Origin: Mycolicibacterium sp. P9-64
Lineage (GTDB): Bacteria; Actinomycetota; Actinomycetes; Mycobacteriales; Mycobacteriaceae
DNA: 64,000 nucleotides
Direction of reading: 5' to 3'
Assembly: GCF_008329605.1 (NCBI RefSeq)
Contig: NZ_NPKO01000005.1
Coordinates: forward strand, 310,001-374,000
Below, one piece after another: positions 18,788 through 27,106 of the stretch. Both the position numbers and the translations under genes were made by a program. The first letter of the stretch is position 1. Each line of letters starts with the position of its first letter. The notes below the pieces were generated by a model. It saw only the letters and a list, made by a program, of their open reading frames with translations. It was not told the origin of the DNA and did no database searches.

Positions 18788-21025
18788 GTGCCGGTGAACC
18801 CTGACGCATATGTCACTAGGACCTACGACAAGATCGTGCGCGAGCGCGGCTCGGCGAAGCGGCGCTGCCCCGAGACGCGCCGGGGCCGAGTCACGGTCGA
18901 ACCCATCCGGCGGCTCAACCTGAAGACGCTTGGTCAGCCCTCGCACGAAGCCGATCCGATGGGCGAGGAGTTCGATTACGCCAAGGAGTTCGAGTCCTTG
19001 AATCTCGACCAGCTGGCACGCGACGTGGACGAGGTGCTGACGACCTCGCAGGACTGGTGGCCAGCCGACTTCGGCCACTACGGACCGCTCATGCTGCGAA
19101 TGGCCTGGCACTGCGCGGGCACCTACCGCAGCGGTGACGGCCGAGGTGGCGCCAGTGCGGGCATGCAGCGGTTCGCCCCGTTGAGCGGCTTCCCGGACAA
19201 TCGCAACCTGGACAAGGCGCGCCGACTCCTGTGGCCGGTGAAGCAGAAGTACGGCCGCAAGATCTCGTGGTCCGACCTGATGGTCTTCGCGGGCAATCGC
19301 GCGCTGGAGTCGATGGGTTTCGCGTCGTTCGGGTTCGCCGGCGGTCGGGAGGAGGTCTGGGAACCAGATCTGACCTACTGGGGTCCGGAGAGCCAGTGGT
19401 TCGGCGACGAAAGGCACAGCGGCGTCCGGGATCTGGAATGCCCACTGGCGGCCACCGAGATGGGGCTGATCTACGTCGACCCACAGGGCCCGGCCACGGT
19501 GCCCGACCCGAGGGCCTCCGCGCGCGACATCCGTCAGACGTTCGGCCGGATGGGGATGAACGACGAGGAGACCGTAGCGCTGATTGCGGGCGGGCATACG
19601 TTCGGCAAGTCCCACGGCGCGTCCGCCCCCAGCGGCTGCCTCGGTCCCGAACCGGGTAAGACGCCGGTGGAGGCAATGGGCCTGGGCTGGGCGAGCAGTT
19701 TCGGCTGCGGCAAGGCTGCCGACACCGTTACCAGTGGGCTCGAAGGGATTTGGACGGCCACGCCGACGAAGTGGGACAACAGCTTCCTCGAAACATTGTT
19801 CGCCTACGAGTGGGAAGTGGCGCTAAGTGTCGGCGGGTTGTGGCAGTGGGTCCCGCGCGATGCCGGTGGTGCAGGCACCATCCCAGACCCTCACGACCCA
19901 TCCAAGACCCACGCTCCGACGATGCTCACCACCGACCTCGCGTTGCAGGAGGATCCGCGATACGAGGCGATCGCGCGGCGTTTCCTGGAGAATCCGGATC
20001 AGTTTGCGGACGCGTTCTCACGGGCCTGGTTCAAGCTCACGCACATCGACATGGGCCCGATTCAGCGCTATCTCGGATCGCAGGTCCCGTCTGAACGACT
20101 GATCTGGCAGGACCCGGTACCAGAAGTCGATCACGAACTCGTGGATGCCGACGACGTCGTCGCGCTCAAGGGTCAGATCCTCGAGTCGGGCCTTTCGGTG
20201 TCCCAACTCGTATCCACGGCGTGGGCCTCTGCCTCGACGTTCCGAAACAGTGACAAGCGCGGCGGGGCCAATGGCGCGCGGATCCGTCTCGAGCCGCAGC
20301 GTGGCTGGGAGGTCAACGAGCCCGAAGCCCTGACGGCCGTACTGGACACCCTGGAGCGAATCTGCAACGGTTTCAACGATTCCCAACGCGGGGATAAGAA
20401 GATCTCGCTGGCCGATCTGATCGTGCTCGGGGGGTGTTCCGCGATCGAACGCGCCGCAGCCAAGGCGGGTCACGACATCGAAGTCCCCTGCCGGCAGGGG
20501 CGTACGGACGCAACGCAGGAGTGGACGGACGTCGAGTGGTTCTCGGCGCTCGAACCGACTGCGGACGCATTCCGGAACTACGTCGGCAAGGGCAGCCGAC
20601 TCCCGGCGGAACACCTGCTCATCGACCGCGCGAGTCAGCTGACCCTGAGTGCGCGCGAGATGACGGTGCTGCTCGGTGGGCTGCGCGTCCTCGGCGCCAA
20701 CCACGGTGGGTCTCCCTTGGGCGTCTTCACCTCGACGCCGGGCACGCTGACCAACGAATTCTTCGTCAACCTGCTCGACTCCGACACCGAGTGGGCGCCG
20801 ACCTCGGACTGCGTCACGGGGATGGCGGCCTACGAGGGCCGCGATCGGGACACTTGCGAGGTCAAGGGGATCGCCAGTCGAGCCGACGTCGCTTTCTTGG
20901 CCGATCCCGTGTTGCGTTCCATTTCGGAGGAGTACGCGAGCCAGGACGGTGGGGACAAGTTCGTCCGCGACTTCGTCGCTGCGTGGGACAAGGTGATGAA
21001 CCTCGACTTGTTCGACCGGCCCTGA
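18788..21025 (+). CDS. katG: Catalase-peroxidase KatG
   Basis: This is a 745-residue bifunctional catalase-peroxidase. The distal haem residues Arg104, Trp107 and His108 lie in [13 protein letters not shown]. Trp107 together with Tyr229 (MGLIYVDP) and Met255 (FGRMGMND) can form the catalase-specific covalent adduct, and the proximal ligand is His270 in [10 protein letters not shown]. The numbering matches M. tuberculosis KatG up to this point. The N-terminal 40 residues are unusual: basic and carrying [14 protein letters not shown] start follows GAGAGGAAGG. It is 32 nt downstream of the GAF-LytTR gene. It would remove hydrogen peroxide, and KatG-type enzymes can also oxidise methanol peroxidatically, which would fit this setting. 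Confidence 0.95.
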   Translation: MPVNPDAYVTRTYDKIVRERGSAKRRCPETRRGRVTVEPIRRLNLKTLGQPSHEADPMGEEFDYAKEFESLNLDQLARDVDEVLTTSQDWWPADFGHYGPLMLRMAWHCAGTYRSGDGRGGASAGMQRFAPLSGFPDNRNLDKARRLLWPVKQKYGRKISWSDLMVFAGNRALESMGFASFGFAGGREEVWEPDLTYWGPESQWFGDERHSGVRDLECPLAATEMGLIYVDPQGPATVPDPRASARDIRQTFGRMGMNDEETVALIAGGHTFGKSHGASAPSGCLGPEPGKTPVEAMGLGWASSFGCGKAADTVTSGLEGIWTATPTKWDNSFLETLFAYEWEVALSVGGLWQWVPRDAGGAGTIPDPHDPSKTHAPTMLTTDLALQEDPRYEAIARRFLENPDQFADAFSRAWFKLTHIDMGPIQRYLGSQVPSERLIWQDPVPEVDHELVDADDVVALKGQILESGLSVSQLVSTAWASASTFRNSDKRGGANGARIRLEPQRGWEVNEPEALTAVLDTLERICNGFNDSQRGDKKISLADLIVLGGCSAIERAAAKAGHDIEVPCRQGRTDATQEWTDVEWFSALEPTADAFRNYVGKGSRLPAEHLLIDRASQLTLSAREMTVLLGGLRVLGANHGGSPLGVFTSTPGTLTNEFFVNLLDSDTEWAPTSDCVTGMAAYEGRDRDTCEVKGIASRADVAFLADPVLRSISEEYASQDGGDKFVRDFVAAWDKVMNLDLFDRP

Positions 21026-21681
21026 TCTTGCGCCATCCGCGCTATCAGGTCTTTTCGTAGTCGGTGAATTCCCGCCGATATCTAAAATTGCGTAGAAATC
21101 GTTGCTGAACATCGCCATGAAATTTTTCTCGGCCATGTTGTTCAATGCCCTCTCCCGGGGAAGGTAGATCGGTTCGCCGACGGTCTTGATGACGAGTGAG
21201 CGGGAAATTGGTTGACTCCGCGGCGTGGCTGAACGCGCGATGACGTGGAGTTGGCCTTCGACCCGGTTTCACAGCAAACATGCAGCTCCAATGGGGTATC
21301 GCGCCGAGTCATTCCGGGGGCCGGGCAGCCACGACTGTGACTGTCATCACTACGAACGGCGCCAAGCGGGGTCCGAACGGCAAGGTACGACGACCTTGCG
21401 GTAACGCTTGTACGAAGGGGCTGATCGGTCCTATCGTTCACATAGTTGCAGACTCGAAACATGCGCTCCGGTAAGTGAAGAGATTCAACGGCCGTCGGCA
21501 ATTCAATGCGAGATGTGACCGACCAGATGAAGCCGATGTTCTATGCACAGCAAGAATTTCGGCTCGCCGAATTCGGCATTTGGAAATTCGGCAAATAGGA
21601 CGGGAATGCGACCCATCCCGAACGATTCTCGCATTCCACACAACGAACAACGACGTTTCACTGATGAGGAGGTGAGGTCCC
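21026..21681. other. 656-nt leader/promoter region of the quinoprotein operon
   Basis: No credible gene lies here; the short open frames lack ribosome sites and protein-like composition. The region is clearly richer in A+T than its surroundings. It holds the repeat cluster at 21555-21637 and a strong ribosome site (GAGGAGGTGAGG) just before 21682. Its length suggests extensive regulation or a long untranslated leader; no known riboswitch was recognised. Confidence 0.55.
21555..21637. promoter_or_regulatory. Direct-repeat array plus 9-bp inverted repeat upstream of the quinoprotein operon
   Basis: AATTTCGGC (21555-21563), AATTCGGC (21570-21577) and AATTCGGC (21585-21592) recur exactly every 15 bp. 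They are followed by a perfect inverted repeat, GGAATGCGA (21603-21611) and TCGCATTCC (21629-21637), with a 17-nt spacer. A further half-site, CAATGCGA, lies at 21504-21511. The 15-bp phasing and the dyad look like two different regulator sites, and three or four candidate regulators are encoded in the island. Confidence 0.5.
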
Positions 21682-22143
21682 ATGACGATCACTGATGAAC
21701 GAGAAGACCTGTTGACCGAGCTCGGTCTGAATGCGCAGAACAGGGCGACCATCGGTCGGATGCTCGGAACTGGCTCGATCGCCAAGGCCACCGAACGGGC
21801 CGACGGCACGATGGAGGGCACCCTGACGATCCTGGAGGACTCGGGCGGCTGGGAGCCGGCCGTCTTGGTCATGCCGCACGGTGGCGAGATCGAGCTCACG
21901 GTCATCAACGATGACAAGAACACGCACTCTGCCTTGTTTCCCAGCAATGGTGACAAGCAGTACCTCGGGCTGCTCAACCATTCGAGGGGCAAGGCGACGC
22001 TGACCTTGGACGGTCCGGGCTTCTATTGGTACAGCTCGCCCGGTGGCAACGACGAAGGTCGGGGACTCACCGCCGCCATCGTCGTGCTCGGCGAGGTGCC
22101 GCCGGAAGCCCGTCTCGACCGTCCAGACCAGCCACGCCCGTAG
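21682..22143 (+). CDS. Cupredoxin-fold protein lacking type-1 copper ligands, partner of the quinoprotein
   Basis: The C-terminal half of this 153-residue protein (about residues 60-137) has the cupredoxin pattern: MPHGGEIELTVINDDKNTHSALFPSN, where His82 is at the usual first-ligand position, then GPGFYWYSSPG, where copper proteins have a Cys-containing loop. The whole protein has no cysteine, and no His or Met follows the loop, so a standard blue-copper site cannot form. There is no signal peptide. GAGGAGGTGAGG precedes the ATG. It is the first gene of the operon and lies only 11 nt before the quinoprotein dehydrogenase, so it probably binds or supports that enzyme; how it would carry electrons is unclear. 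Confidence 0.7.
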   Translation: MTITDEREDLLTELGLNAQNRATIGRMLGTGSIAKATERADGTMEGTLTILEDSGGWEPAVLVMPHGGEIELTVINDDKNTHSALFPSNGDKQYLGLLNHSRGKATLTLDGPGFYWYSSPGGNDEGRGLTAAIVVLGEVPPEARLDRPDQPRP

Positions 22144-22154
22144 GAGGAACCCAC

Positions 22155-23873
22155 ATGACCATTCCAGCAGTTTCCGACCAGAACCAAATAAAGGTCGAAT
22201 ACGTGGAGGCCGGCGACGCGATCCCCCACTCCGCATTGAGCGCCATCCCCGGAAACGCACCTGCGGTAACGGATGACGTCAACTCCGAACGTCTGCTCGA
22301 CGCGCGTTCGGAATCACAGAACTGGCTCACCTACTACGGTGCGTACGACGGCCAAAGGTACAGCTTGCTGGACCAAATCAACAGCGGAAACGTCAAGAGC
22401 CTCAGCCCGGCGTGGATCTTCCAGGCCGGCTCCGCCGGTCACATCGCGGGTTCCTCGACCTATGCGTTCGAGGCATGCCCGCTGATCGTGGACGGCGTCA
22501 TGTTCGTCACCGGTTGGGACGGCTGGTTCTGGGCTCTCGATGCGGTGTCGGGCGAGCTGCTATGGCGCTACAAGCACGCAGTGCCGTTCGACGTCTCGCT
22601 CTGCTGTGGCAACGTCAACCGCGGCTGCGCGGTGGCCAACGGCAAGGTGTACTTCGTCACCCCGAATGCACAACTGCTCGCGTTGGATGCCACCAACGGA
22701 AGGTTGGTCTGGCAGAAGACGATTGGCGACGTTCGTGCGGGCGAGAGCGCCTCGTTGGCTCCGCTGGTCGTCAAGAACACCCTCATCACCGGCAGCGCCG
22801 GTGGCGAGTTCGGTGTGCGTGGCCACATCGACAACTGGGACCTGGAGACCGGCGAGCACCTGTGGCGCACGTACACCGTTCCCAAGCCCGGCGAGCCGGG
22901 TTCGGAGACCTGGCCCGCCGACGGTGAAGCCTGGGCGCGCGGCGGTGCGAACCACTGGGTCACCGGCACGTACGACCCGGAGTTGAACCTGTACTACGCG
23001 GGCACAGGCAACCCGGCACCCGACTTCGACGGCGAGGTCCGCGAGGGGGACAACCTCTACACGGACAGCGTCGTGGCGTTGGACGTCGACACGGGTGAGA
23101 TCAAGTGGCACTACCAGTTCACCCCGCACGACCTCTGGGATTACGACTCCACCATGGAGATGACCCTGTTCGAGCGAGACGGCAAGAAGCTGCTCGGTCA
23201 CTTCGACAAGAACGGCTATTTCTTCGTTCTCGACCGGACGAATGGCGAGCTGCAGCACGTCACCCCGTTCGTCGACCGGATCGATTGGGGCGTCATCACC
23301 CGCGACGGCAAGGTGACCCCGCGGAGGTACCCGGACAAGGAAGGCGAGCCGGTCCACTTCTACCCGGGCCCCGCGGGCGCCAAGGAGTGGACGCACGCGG
23401 CGTACAGCCCGAAGACCGACATGTTCTACGTGCCGGTTGCCGACGTGGGCGCCACCGCCACTCGCCGTCGTCGCGAGTTCAAGGAGGGTATGCCGTACTG
23501 GGGCGCTGCCGTCGAGGTGGACATCGACGACATGGCCGGCTCGGTCAGTGCGTTCGATAGCTACGGTGACGAGAAGTGGCGCTGGCGCATCGATTACCCG
23601 ATGGCCGCGTCGGTGCTCGCCACCGCAGGCGACCTGGTGTTCGCCGGCACTCCGACCGGTGAGTTCGTCGCACTCGACGCGCGCACCGGCGAGAAGCTGT
23701 GGGAATTCCAGTGTGGCAGTGGCCATCACAGCAGCCCATCGACCTACGCCGTTGACGGCAAGCAGTACGTCGTCGTCCCGGTGGGCTGGGGCGGCTGGCT
23801 CGAGGGGATCATCCCCGCAATGCTCGGCCAGGGGCACGGCAGCGCGTTGATCGCCTTCGCCCTGCCGAGTTGA
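22155..23873 (+). CDS. PQQ-dependent methanol/alcohol dehydrogenase with lanthanide-type active site
   Basis: This is a 572-residue eight-bladed quinoprotein. It shows the vicinal disulfide Cys150-Cys151 (SLCCGNVNRGC) that stacks on PQQ, the metal ligands Glu218 (SAGGEFGVRG) and Asn286 (GTGNPAPD), the catalytic Asp329 and an extra Asp331 in LWDYDSTME. Asp at +2 from the catalytic Asp is the hallmark of lanthanide-dependent XoxF/PedH/ExaF enzymes; calcium MxaF has Ala there. Tryptophan-docking blade motifs recur (for example DAVSGELLWRY, DARTGEKLWEF). It should oxidise methanol or another primary alcohol to the aldehyde. The N-terminus MTIPAVSDQNQIKVEY has no signal peptide and no in-frame upstream alternative, unlike the periplasmic family norm. 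Context (RuMP genes) favours methanol. No cytochrome c is nearby. Confidence 0.9.
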   Translation: MTIPAVSDQNQIKVEYVEAGDAIPHSALSAIPGNAPAVTDDVNSERLLDARSESQNWLTYYGAYDGQRYSLLDQINSGNVKSLSPAWIFQAGSAGHIAGSSTYAFEACPLIVDGVMFVTGWDGWFWALDAVSGELLWRYKHAVPFDVSLCCGNVNRGCAVANGKVYFVTPNAQLLALDATNGRLVWQKTIGDVRAGESASLAPLVVKNTLITGSAGGEFGVRGHIDNWDLETGEHLWRTYTVPKPGEPGSETWPADGEAWARGGANHWVTGTYDPELNLYYAGTGNPAPDFDGEVREGDNLYTDSVVALDVDTGEIKWHYQFTPHDLWDYDSTMEMTLFERDGKKLLGHFDKNGYFFVLDRTNGELQHVTPFVDRIDWGVITRDGKVTPRRYPDKEGEPVHFYPGPAGAKEWTHAAYSPKTDMFYVPVADVGATATRRRREFKEGMPYWGAAVEVDIDDMAGSVSAFDSYGDEKWRWRIDYPMAASVLATAGDLVFAGTPTGEFVALDARTGEKLWEFQCGSGHHSSPSTYAVDGKQYVVVPVGWGGWLEGIIPAMLGQGHGSALIAFALPS

Positions 23874-23920
23874 TTCCCGTCCGCTAGACCGTCCACGAAT
23901 CAAGAGAGAAGGAGAACACC

Positions 23921-24037
23921 ATGGAGAAGAAGACCGCAGTCGGCGCTCTGGAGAAGTGGGACGCCCCCACGTTCGCAGAGATCCGGGTGTCCGCCGAGGT
24001 GACCGCATACGTGGCCATCTTGGACGGGGCCAGGTAG
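23921..24037 (+). CDS. pqqA: PqqA, precursor peptide of pyrroloquinoline quinone
   Basis: This 38-residue peptide has the invariant E-x-x-x-Y pair as Glu26-Val-Thr-Ala-Tyr30, the two side chains that PqqE joins and that become the PQQ skeleton. The preceding FAEIRVSAEVTAYV fits known PqqA peptides, which are usually 22-29 residues long; the longer N-terminus is an extended leader. AAGGAG stands 8 nt before the ATG. It lies 47 nt after the dehydrogenase and before pqqB. A GC hairpin follows it. Confidence 0.9.
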   Translation: MEKKTAVGALEKWDAPTFAEIRVSAEVTAYVAILDGAR

Positions 24038-24049
24038 CCCATCACGTCA

Positions 24050-24078
24050 GGGCGCCGGGCCCAAGTGGCCCGGCGCCC
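24050..24078 (+). terminator. GC-rich intercistronic hairpin between pqqA and pqqB
   Basis: GGGCGCCGGGCC (24050-24061) and GGCCCGGCGCCC (24067-24078) form a perfect 12-bp stem with loop CAAGT. There is no U-tract. Its place directly after pqqA suggests partial termination or mRNA stabilisation that keeps the peptide transcript more abundant than pqqBCDE, as is known for other pqq operons. Confidence 0.65.
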
Positions 24079-24113
24079 CGTCGCGGCGTTCCAACTACAG
24101 GGAGTGATCGGTC

Positions 24114-25016
24114 GTGTGGGTGCGAGTGCTGGGATCAGCTGCCGGCGGCGGGTTTCCGCAGTGGAATTGCGGATGCCCCCAATGCCGCGCGGTGCGGACC
24201 GGCTCGCGCCCTTGCGTCCCACGCTCCCAGTCGTCGATCGCGGTGAGCGCTGACCGCAAGCTCTGGTTCCTCTTCAACGCCTCACCGGACATCCAGTCGC
24301 AGATCGAGTCCTTCCCGGATCTGCATCCCGATGCGGGCAGAGCGGTCCCGCTGCAGTCCGTGCTGCTCACCGACGCCGAACTGGACCACACCCTCGGCCT
24401 GCTCCTCATGCGTGAGGGGCGCGGTCTCGAAGTGCACGCGACCGAATCGGTGCACGAGACCCTGACTTCGGGGACCGGTGTGCTCAGGACGCTCGAGGCG
24501 TACTGCCCGGTCAAGTGGCAACCGGTACTGCCCGGCGCCGAGGTGCCGCTCGGCGATGGATCAAATGGGTTGTCGTACCGTGCTTTCGACGTCCCCACCG
24601 TCAAGCCCATGCGGTTTCCAGGGGCCGCGACGTACGGTCGGGTCGTGGGCTACCGCGTCACCGACTGCGGTAGTGGGCGCAGCCTGGTCTACCTGCCGTG
24701 CGTGCAGCAGCTCACCCCCGATGTCCTCGAGGAACTGGCCGACTGCTCCGCCCTGCTGGTGGACGGCACCTGCTGGCAGGACGACGAGATGTCCAGACTC
24801 GGCCTGGCCAGCAAGACCTCGCGCGACATGGGCCACGTCCCGATCGCAGGCCCCGGCGGCAGCCTCGAACTGCTGTCGCCGCTGTCGATCGACCGCAAGG
24901 TCTACACCCACATCAACAACACCAACCCGGTACTGATCCAGGACTCGCCGGAACGACGGATCCTCGACCAGCACGGCATCGAGGTCGCCGCGGACGGGCT
25001 CACGATCGAGATCTGA
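24114..25016 (+). CDS. pqqB: PqqB, metallo-beta-lactamase-fold PQQ biosynthesis oxygenase
   Basis: This 300-residue protein opens with the PqqB signature VLGSAAGGGFPQWNCGCPQC, in which the cysteine cluster forms a structural zinc site. The beta-lactamase-fold region contains LLTDAELDHTLGLLLMREG and, later, HINNTNP. PqqB is the iron-dependent hydroxylase acting on the processed tyrosine-glutamate product before PqqC. A GTG start at 24114 follows an AGGGAG. It is 6 nt upstream of pqqC. Confidence 0.95.
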   Translation: MWVRVLGSAAGGGFPQWNCGCPQCRAVRTGSRPCVPRSQSSIAVSADRKLWFLFNASPDIQSQIESFPDLHPDAGRAVPLQSVLLTDAELDHTLGLLLMREGRGLEVHATESVHETLTSGTGVLRTLEAYCPVKWQPVLPGAEVPLGDGSNGLSYRAFDVPTVKPMRFPGAATYGRVVGYRVTDCGSGRSLVYLPCVQQLTPDVLEELADCSALLVDGTCWQDDEMSRLGLASKTSRDMGHVPIAGPGGSLELLSPLSIDRKVYTHINNTNPVLIQDSPERRILDQHGIEVAADGLTIEI

Positions 25017-25022
25017 GGAGCA

Positions 25023-25718
25023 ATGATGACCGCAGCACTGGCGCCCGATGAATTCGAGGAAGCGCTTCGCGAGCACGTCAAGGACTACCACCACCAGCAC
25101 CCCTTCCATCGGCGGATGAACACCGGACAGTCCAGCCGGGAGGAGATCAGGGGCTGGGTGGCCAACCGCTTCTACTACCAGTCGAACATTCCCCGCAAGG
25201 ACGGCGCGATCCTCAGCAGCTGCCCGGACCGCGAGATCCGGCGTCGTTGGGTCCAGCGCATCATCGACCACGACGGAACCGCCGAGGGAACCGGTGGGAT
25301 CGAGGCGTGGCTGCGGCTCGGCGAGGCCGTCGGCTTGACTCGGGCGGAGGTCGAGGACGGGCGACATCTGTTGCCAGGCGTACGATTCGCCGTCGACGCC
25401 TATGTCAACTTCACCCGAACTCGGCCATGGGTGGAGGCGGTGGCGTCCTCGCTGACCGAGTTGTTCGCGCCCGACCTGATGGCAGAGCGGCTAGCCGCAT
25501 TCGAGCGCCACTACACCTGGATCGACCCCGATGAGCTGTCCTACTTCCGGACGCGAATTCACCAGGCGCCCCGCGACTCCGAACACGGTCTCGAGGTCGT
25601 GCGCAAGTACTGCGTCACCCCGGAAACCCAGGGCGCTGCGCTTTCGGCGCTGTCCTTCAAGTGCGACGTGCTGTGGAGCATGCTCGATGCGATCGACCAG
25701 GCCTATGGAAATCGTTGA
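25023..25718 (+). CDS. pqqC: PqqC, pyrroloquinoline-quinone synthase
   Basis: This 231-residue all-helical protein of the PqqC/TenA-like group has the strongly conserved block HPFHRRMNTGQ...GWVANRFYYQ and PRKDGAILSSC, plus the later IDPDELSYFRTRIHQAPRDSEHGLE. It performs the final cofactor-free ring closure and eight-electron oxidation with O2. Length matches the family (about 230-250). The last 14 nt overlap the start of pqqD. Confidence 0.96.
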   Translation: MMTAALAPDEFEEALREHVKDYHHQHPFHRRMNTGQSSREEIRGWVANRFYYQSNIPRKDGAILSSCPDREIRRRWVQRIIDHDGTAEGTGGIEAWLRLGEAVGLTRAEVEDGRHLLPGVRFAVDAYVNFTRTRPWVEAVASSLTELFAPDLMAERLAAFERHYTWIDPDELSYFRTRIHQAPRDSEHGLEVVRKYCVTPETQGAALSALSFKCDVLWSMLDAIDQAYGNR

Positions 25719-25983
25719 CGATGCCGCCCGGCCGCGGCTGGCGCGCTACGTGCGGCTCAAGTTCGACGCAGCACGCGGGCAATACACGCTGCTCTCGCCG
25801 GAGGCGATCTTGGTGCTCAACGACACCGGGGTCGCGATCGTGGAGTTGTGCGACTCCCGGCGCACCATCTCCGACATCCAGTCCGAGCTGCGCAGCCGAT
25901 ACGACCATGTCGCCGACGGCGACGTACAACGCTTCGTGACGGCCCTCGTCGGCAAGCACGGGATGGAGATCGATCATGGATAA
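25705..25983 (+). CDS. pqqD: PqqD, PqqA-binding chaperone (RRE domain)
   Basis: This 92-residue protein starts at the ATG inside the end of pqqC. It has the PqqD pattern RPRLARYVRLKFDAARGQYTLLSPE, then LNDTGVAIVELCDSRRTISDIQSEL. It is the founding RiPP recognition element and delivers PqqA to PqqE. It overlaps pqqC by 14 nt and pqqE by 8 nt, indicating tight co-translation. Confidence 0.93.
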   Translation: MEIVDDAARPRLARYVRLKFDAARGQYTLLSPEAILVLNDTGVAIVELCDSRRTISDIQSELRSRYDHVADGDVQRFVTALVGKHGMEIDHG

Positions 25984-27106
25984 GCCCTACGCGCTGCTCG
26001 CAGAGCTTACCTACGCATGTCCACTGCACTGCCCATACTGCTCCAATCCTATTGCGCTGGACGACTATCGCAACGAGTTGACCACCGAAGAGTGGCAACG
26101 GGTATTCGCCGAGGCTGCCGACCTCGGCGTGCTGCAAGTGCACCTCTCCGGCGGTGAGCCGCTGCAGCGCCACGACATCGTCGACCTGGCGCAGTCCGCG
26201 AATGACCATGGCATGTACACCAACCTGATCACCAGCGGGCTCGGGTTCTCCACCCGTCGCGCCGAGCAGCTCCGCGACGCGGGTCTCGACCACGTACAGG
26301 TCAGCATCCAGGCCGACGAGCGCGGCCTGTCCGACCAGATCGCAGGCACCGCCTCGTTCGAGCGCAAGCACGAGGTCACGCGGCTCGTCAAGAAGCTGGG
26401 CTGGCCACTGACCCTCAATGTGGTGCTGCACAGGCAGAACATCGATCGGATCGATGCCATCCTCGACATGGCCGCGGTGATGGAAGCCGATCGAATAGAG
26501 CTGGCCAACACGCAGTACGCCGGCTGGGCGGGGCGCAACCGCGCCGAATTGCTGCCGAGCAGGGACCAATTGGAGCGCGCGGAGGAAGTGGTGCTGGCGG
26601 CCCGCGGACGGCTCGGGGACCAGATGGAGATCATCTACGTCATCCCCGACTACTACAGCAAGTACCCCAAGCCCTGCATGGACGGCTGGGCCAGCCGCCA
26701 GTTCACCGTGGTGCCCAACGGCGAAGCGCTGCCGTGCCCAGCGGCCCACGAGTTGGCGCGCGCGCTCAAACTGCCCAGCTCCAACGTCCGCGAGCACTCG
26801 CTGGAGTGGATCTGGGCGGAGTCGCCACTGTTCAAGCAATACCGCGGCGACGACTGGATGCCGGACCCGTGCCGCAGTTGCGATCGTCGCGACATCGACT
26901 TCGGCGGCTGCCGTTGCCAGGCCTTCGCGCTCACCGGCGACGCCGCCCGCACCGACCCTGTCTGCCACCTTTCCCCGGACCACGGGCTGGTGGAGGCAGC
27001 GGTAGCGGCAGCAAACGACCCGACGCGGCCGCGGGACGGCGTGATGATTCCTCGACCGAATCCGGGCCGCACCCGGTCGCAAATCCCCCTGGAGGTCCGA
27101 CGGTGA
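25976..27106 (+). CDS. pqqE: PqqE, radical-SAM peptide cyclase
   Basis: This 376-residue radical-SAM/SPASM enzyme has Cys15, Cys19 and Cys22 (CPLHCPYC) holding the SAM-binding [4Fe-4S] cluster and the GGEP motif (LSGGEPLQRHD). A C-terminal SPASM region with many cysteines (CPAAH, CRSCDRRDIDFGGCRCQAF, DPVC) carries auxiliary clusters. It forms the C-C bond between Glu26 and Tyr30 of PqqA. Its stop overlaps the GTG start of the MntP-like gene. Confidence 0.96.
   Translation: MDKPYALLAELTYACPLHCPYCSNPIALDDYRNELTTEEWQRVFAEAADLGVLQVHLSGGEPLQRHDIVDLAQSANDHGMYTNLITSGLGFSTRRAEQLRDAGLDHVQVSIQADERGLSDQIAGTASFERKHEVTRLVKKLGWPLTLNVVLHRQNIDRIDAILDMAAVMEADRIELANTQYAGWAGRNRAELLPSRDQLERAEEVVLAARGRLGDQMEIIYVIPDYYSKYPKPCMDGWASRQFTVVPNGEALPCPAAHELARALKLPSSNVREHSLEWIWAESPLFKQYRGDDWMPDPCRSCDRRDIDFGGCRCQAFALTGDAARTDPVCHLSPDHGLVEAAVAAANDPTRPRDGVMIPRPNPGRTRSQIPLEVRR

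Noticed and set aside
21026..21681. Small genes in the long leader of the quinoprotein operon
   Set aside because: The short frames on both strands have no ribosome sites, poor composition and overlap the repeat array.
22026..22154. Possible N-terminal extension giving the quinoprotein a signal peptide
   Set aside because: The in-frame upstream codons overlap the cupredoxin gene in another frame and encode a basic Arg-rich stretch with no hydrophobic core, and the ATG at 22155 has AGGAGG correctly placed.
23921..27106. Mycofactocin (mftABC) cluster instead of PQQ
   Set aside because: The peptide ends with the ExxxY pattern rather than a C-terminal Val-Tyr, and PqqB and PqqC, which mycofactocin lacks, are both present.
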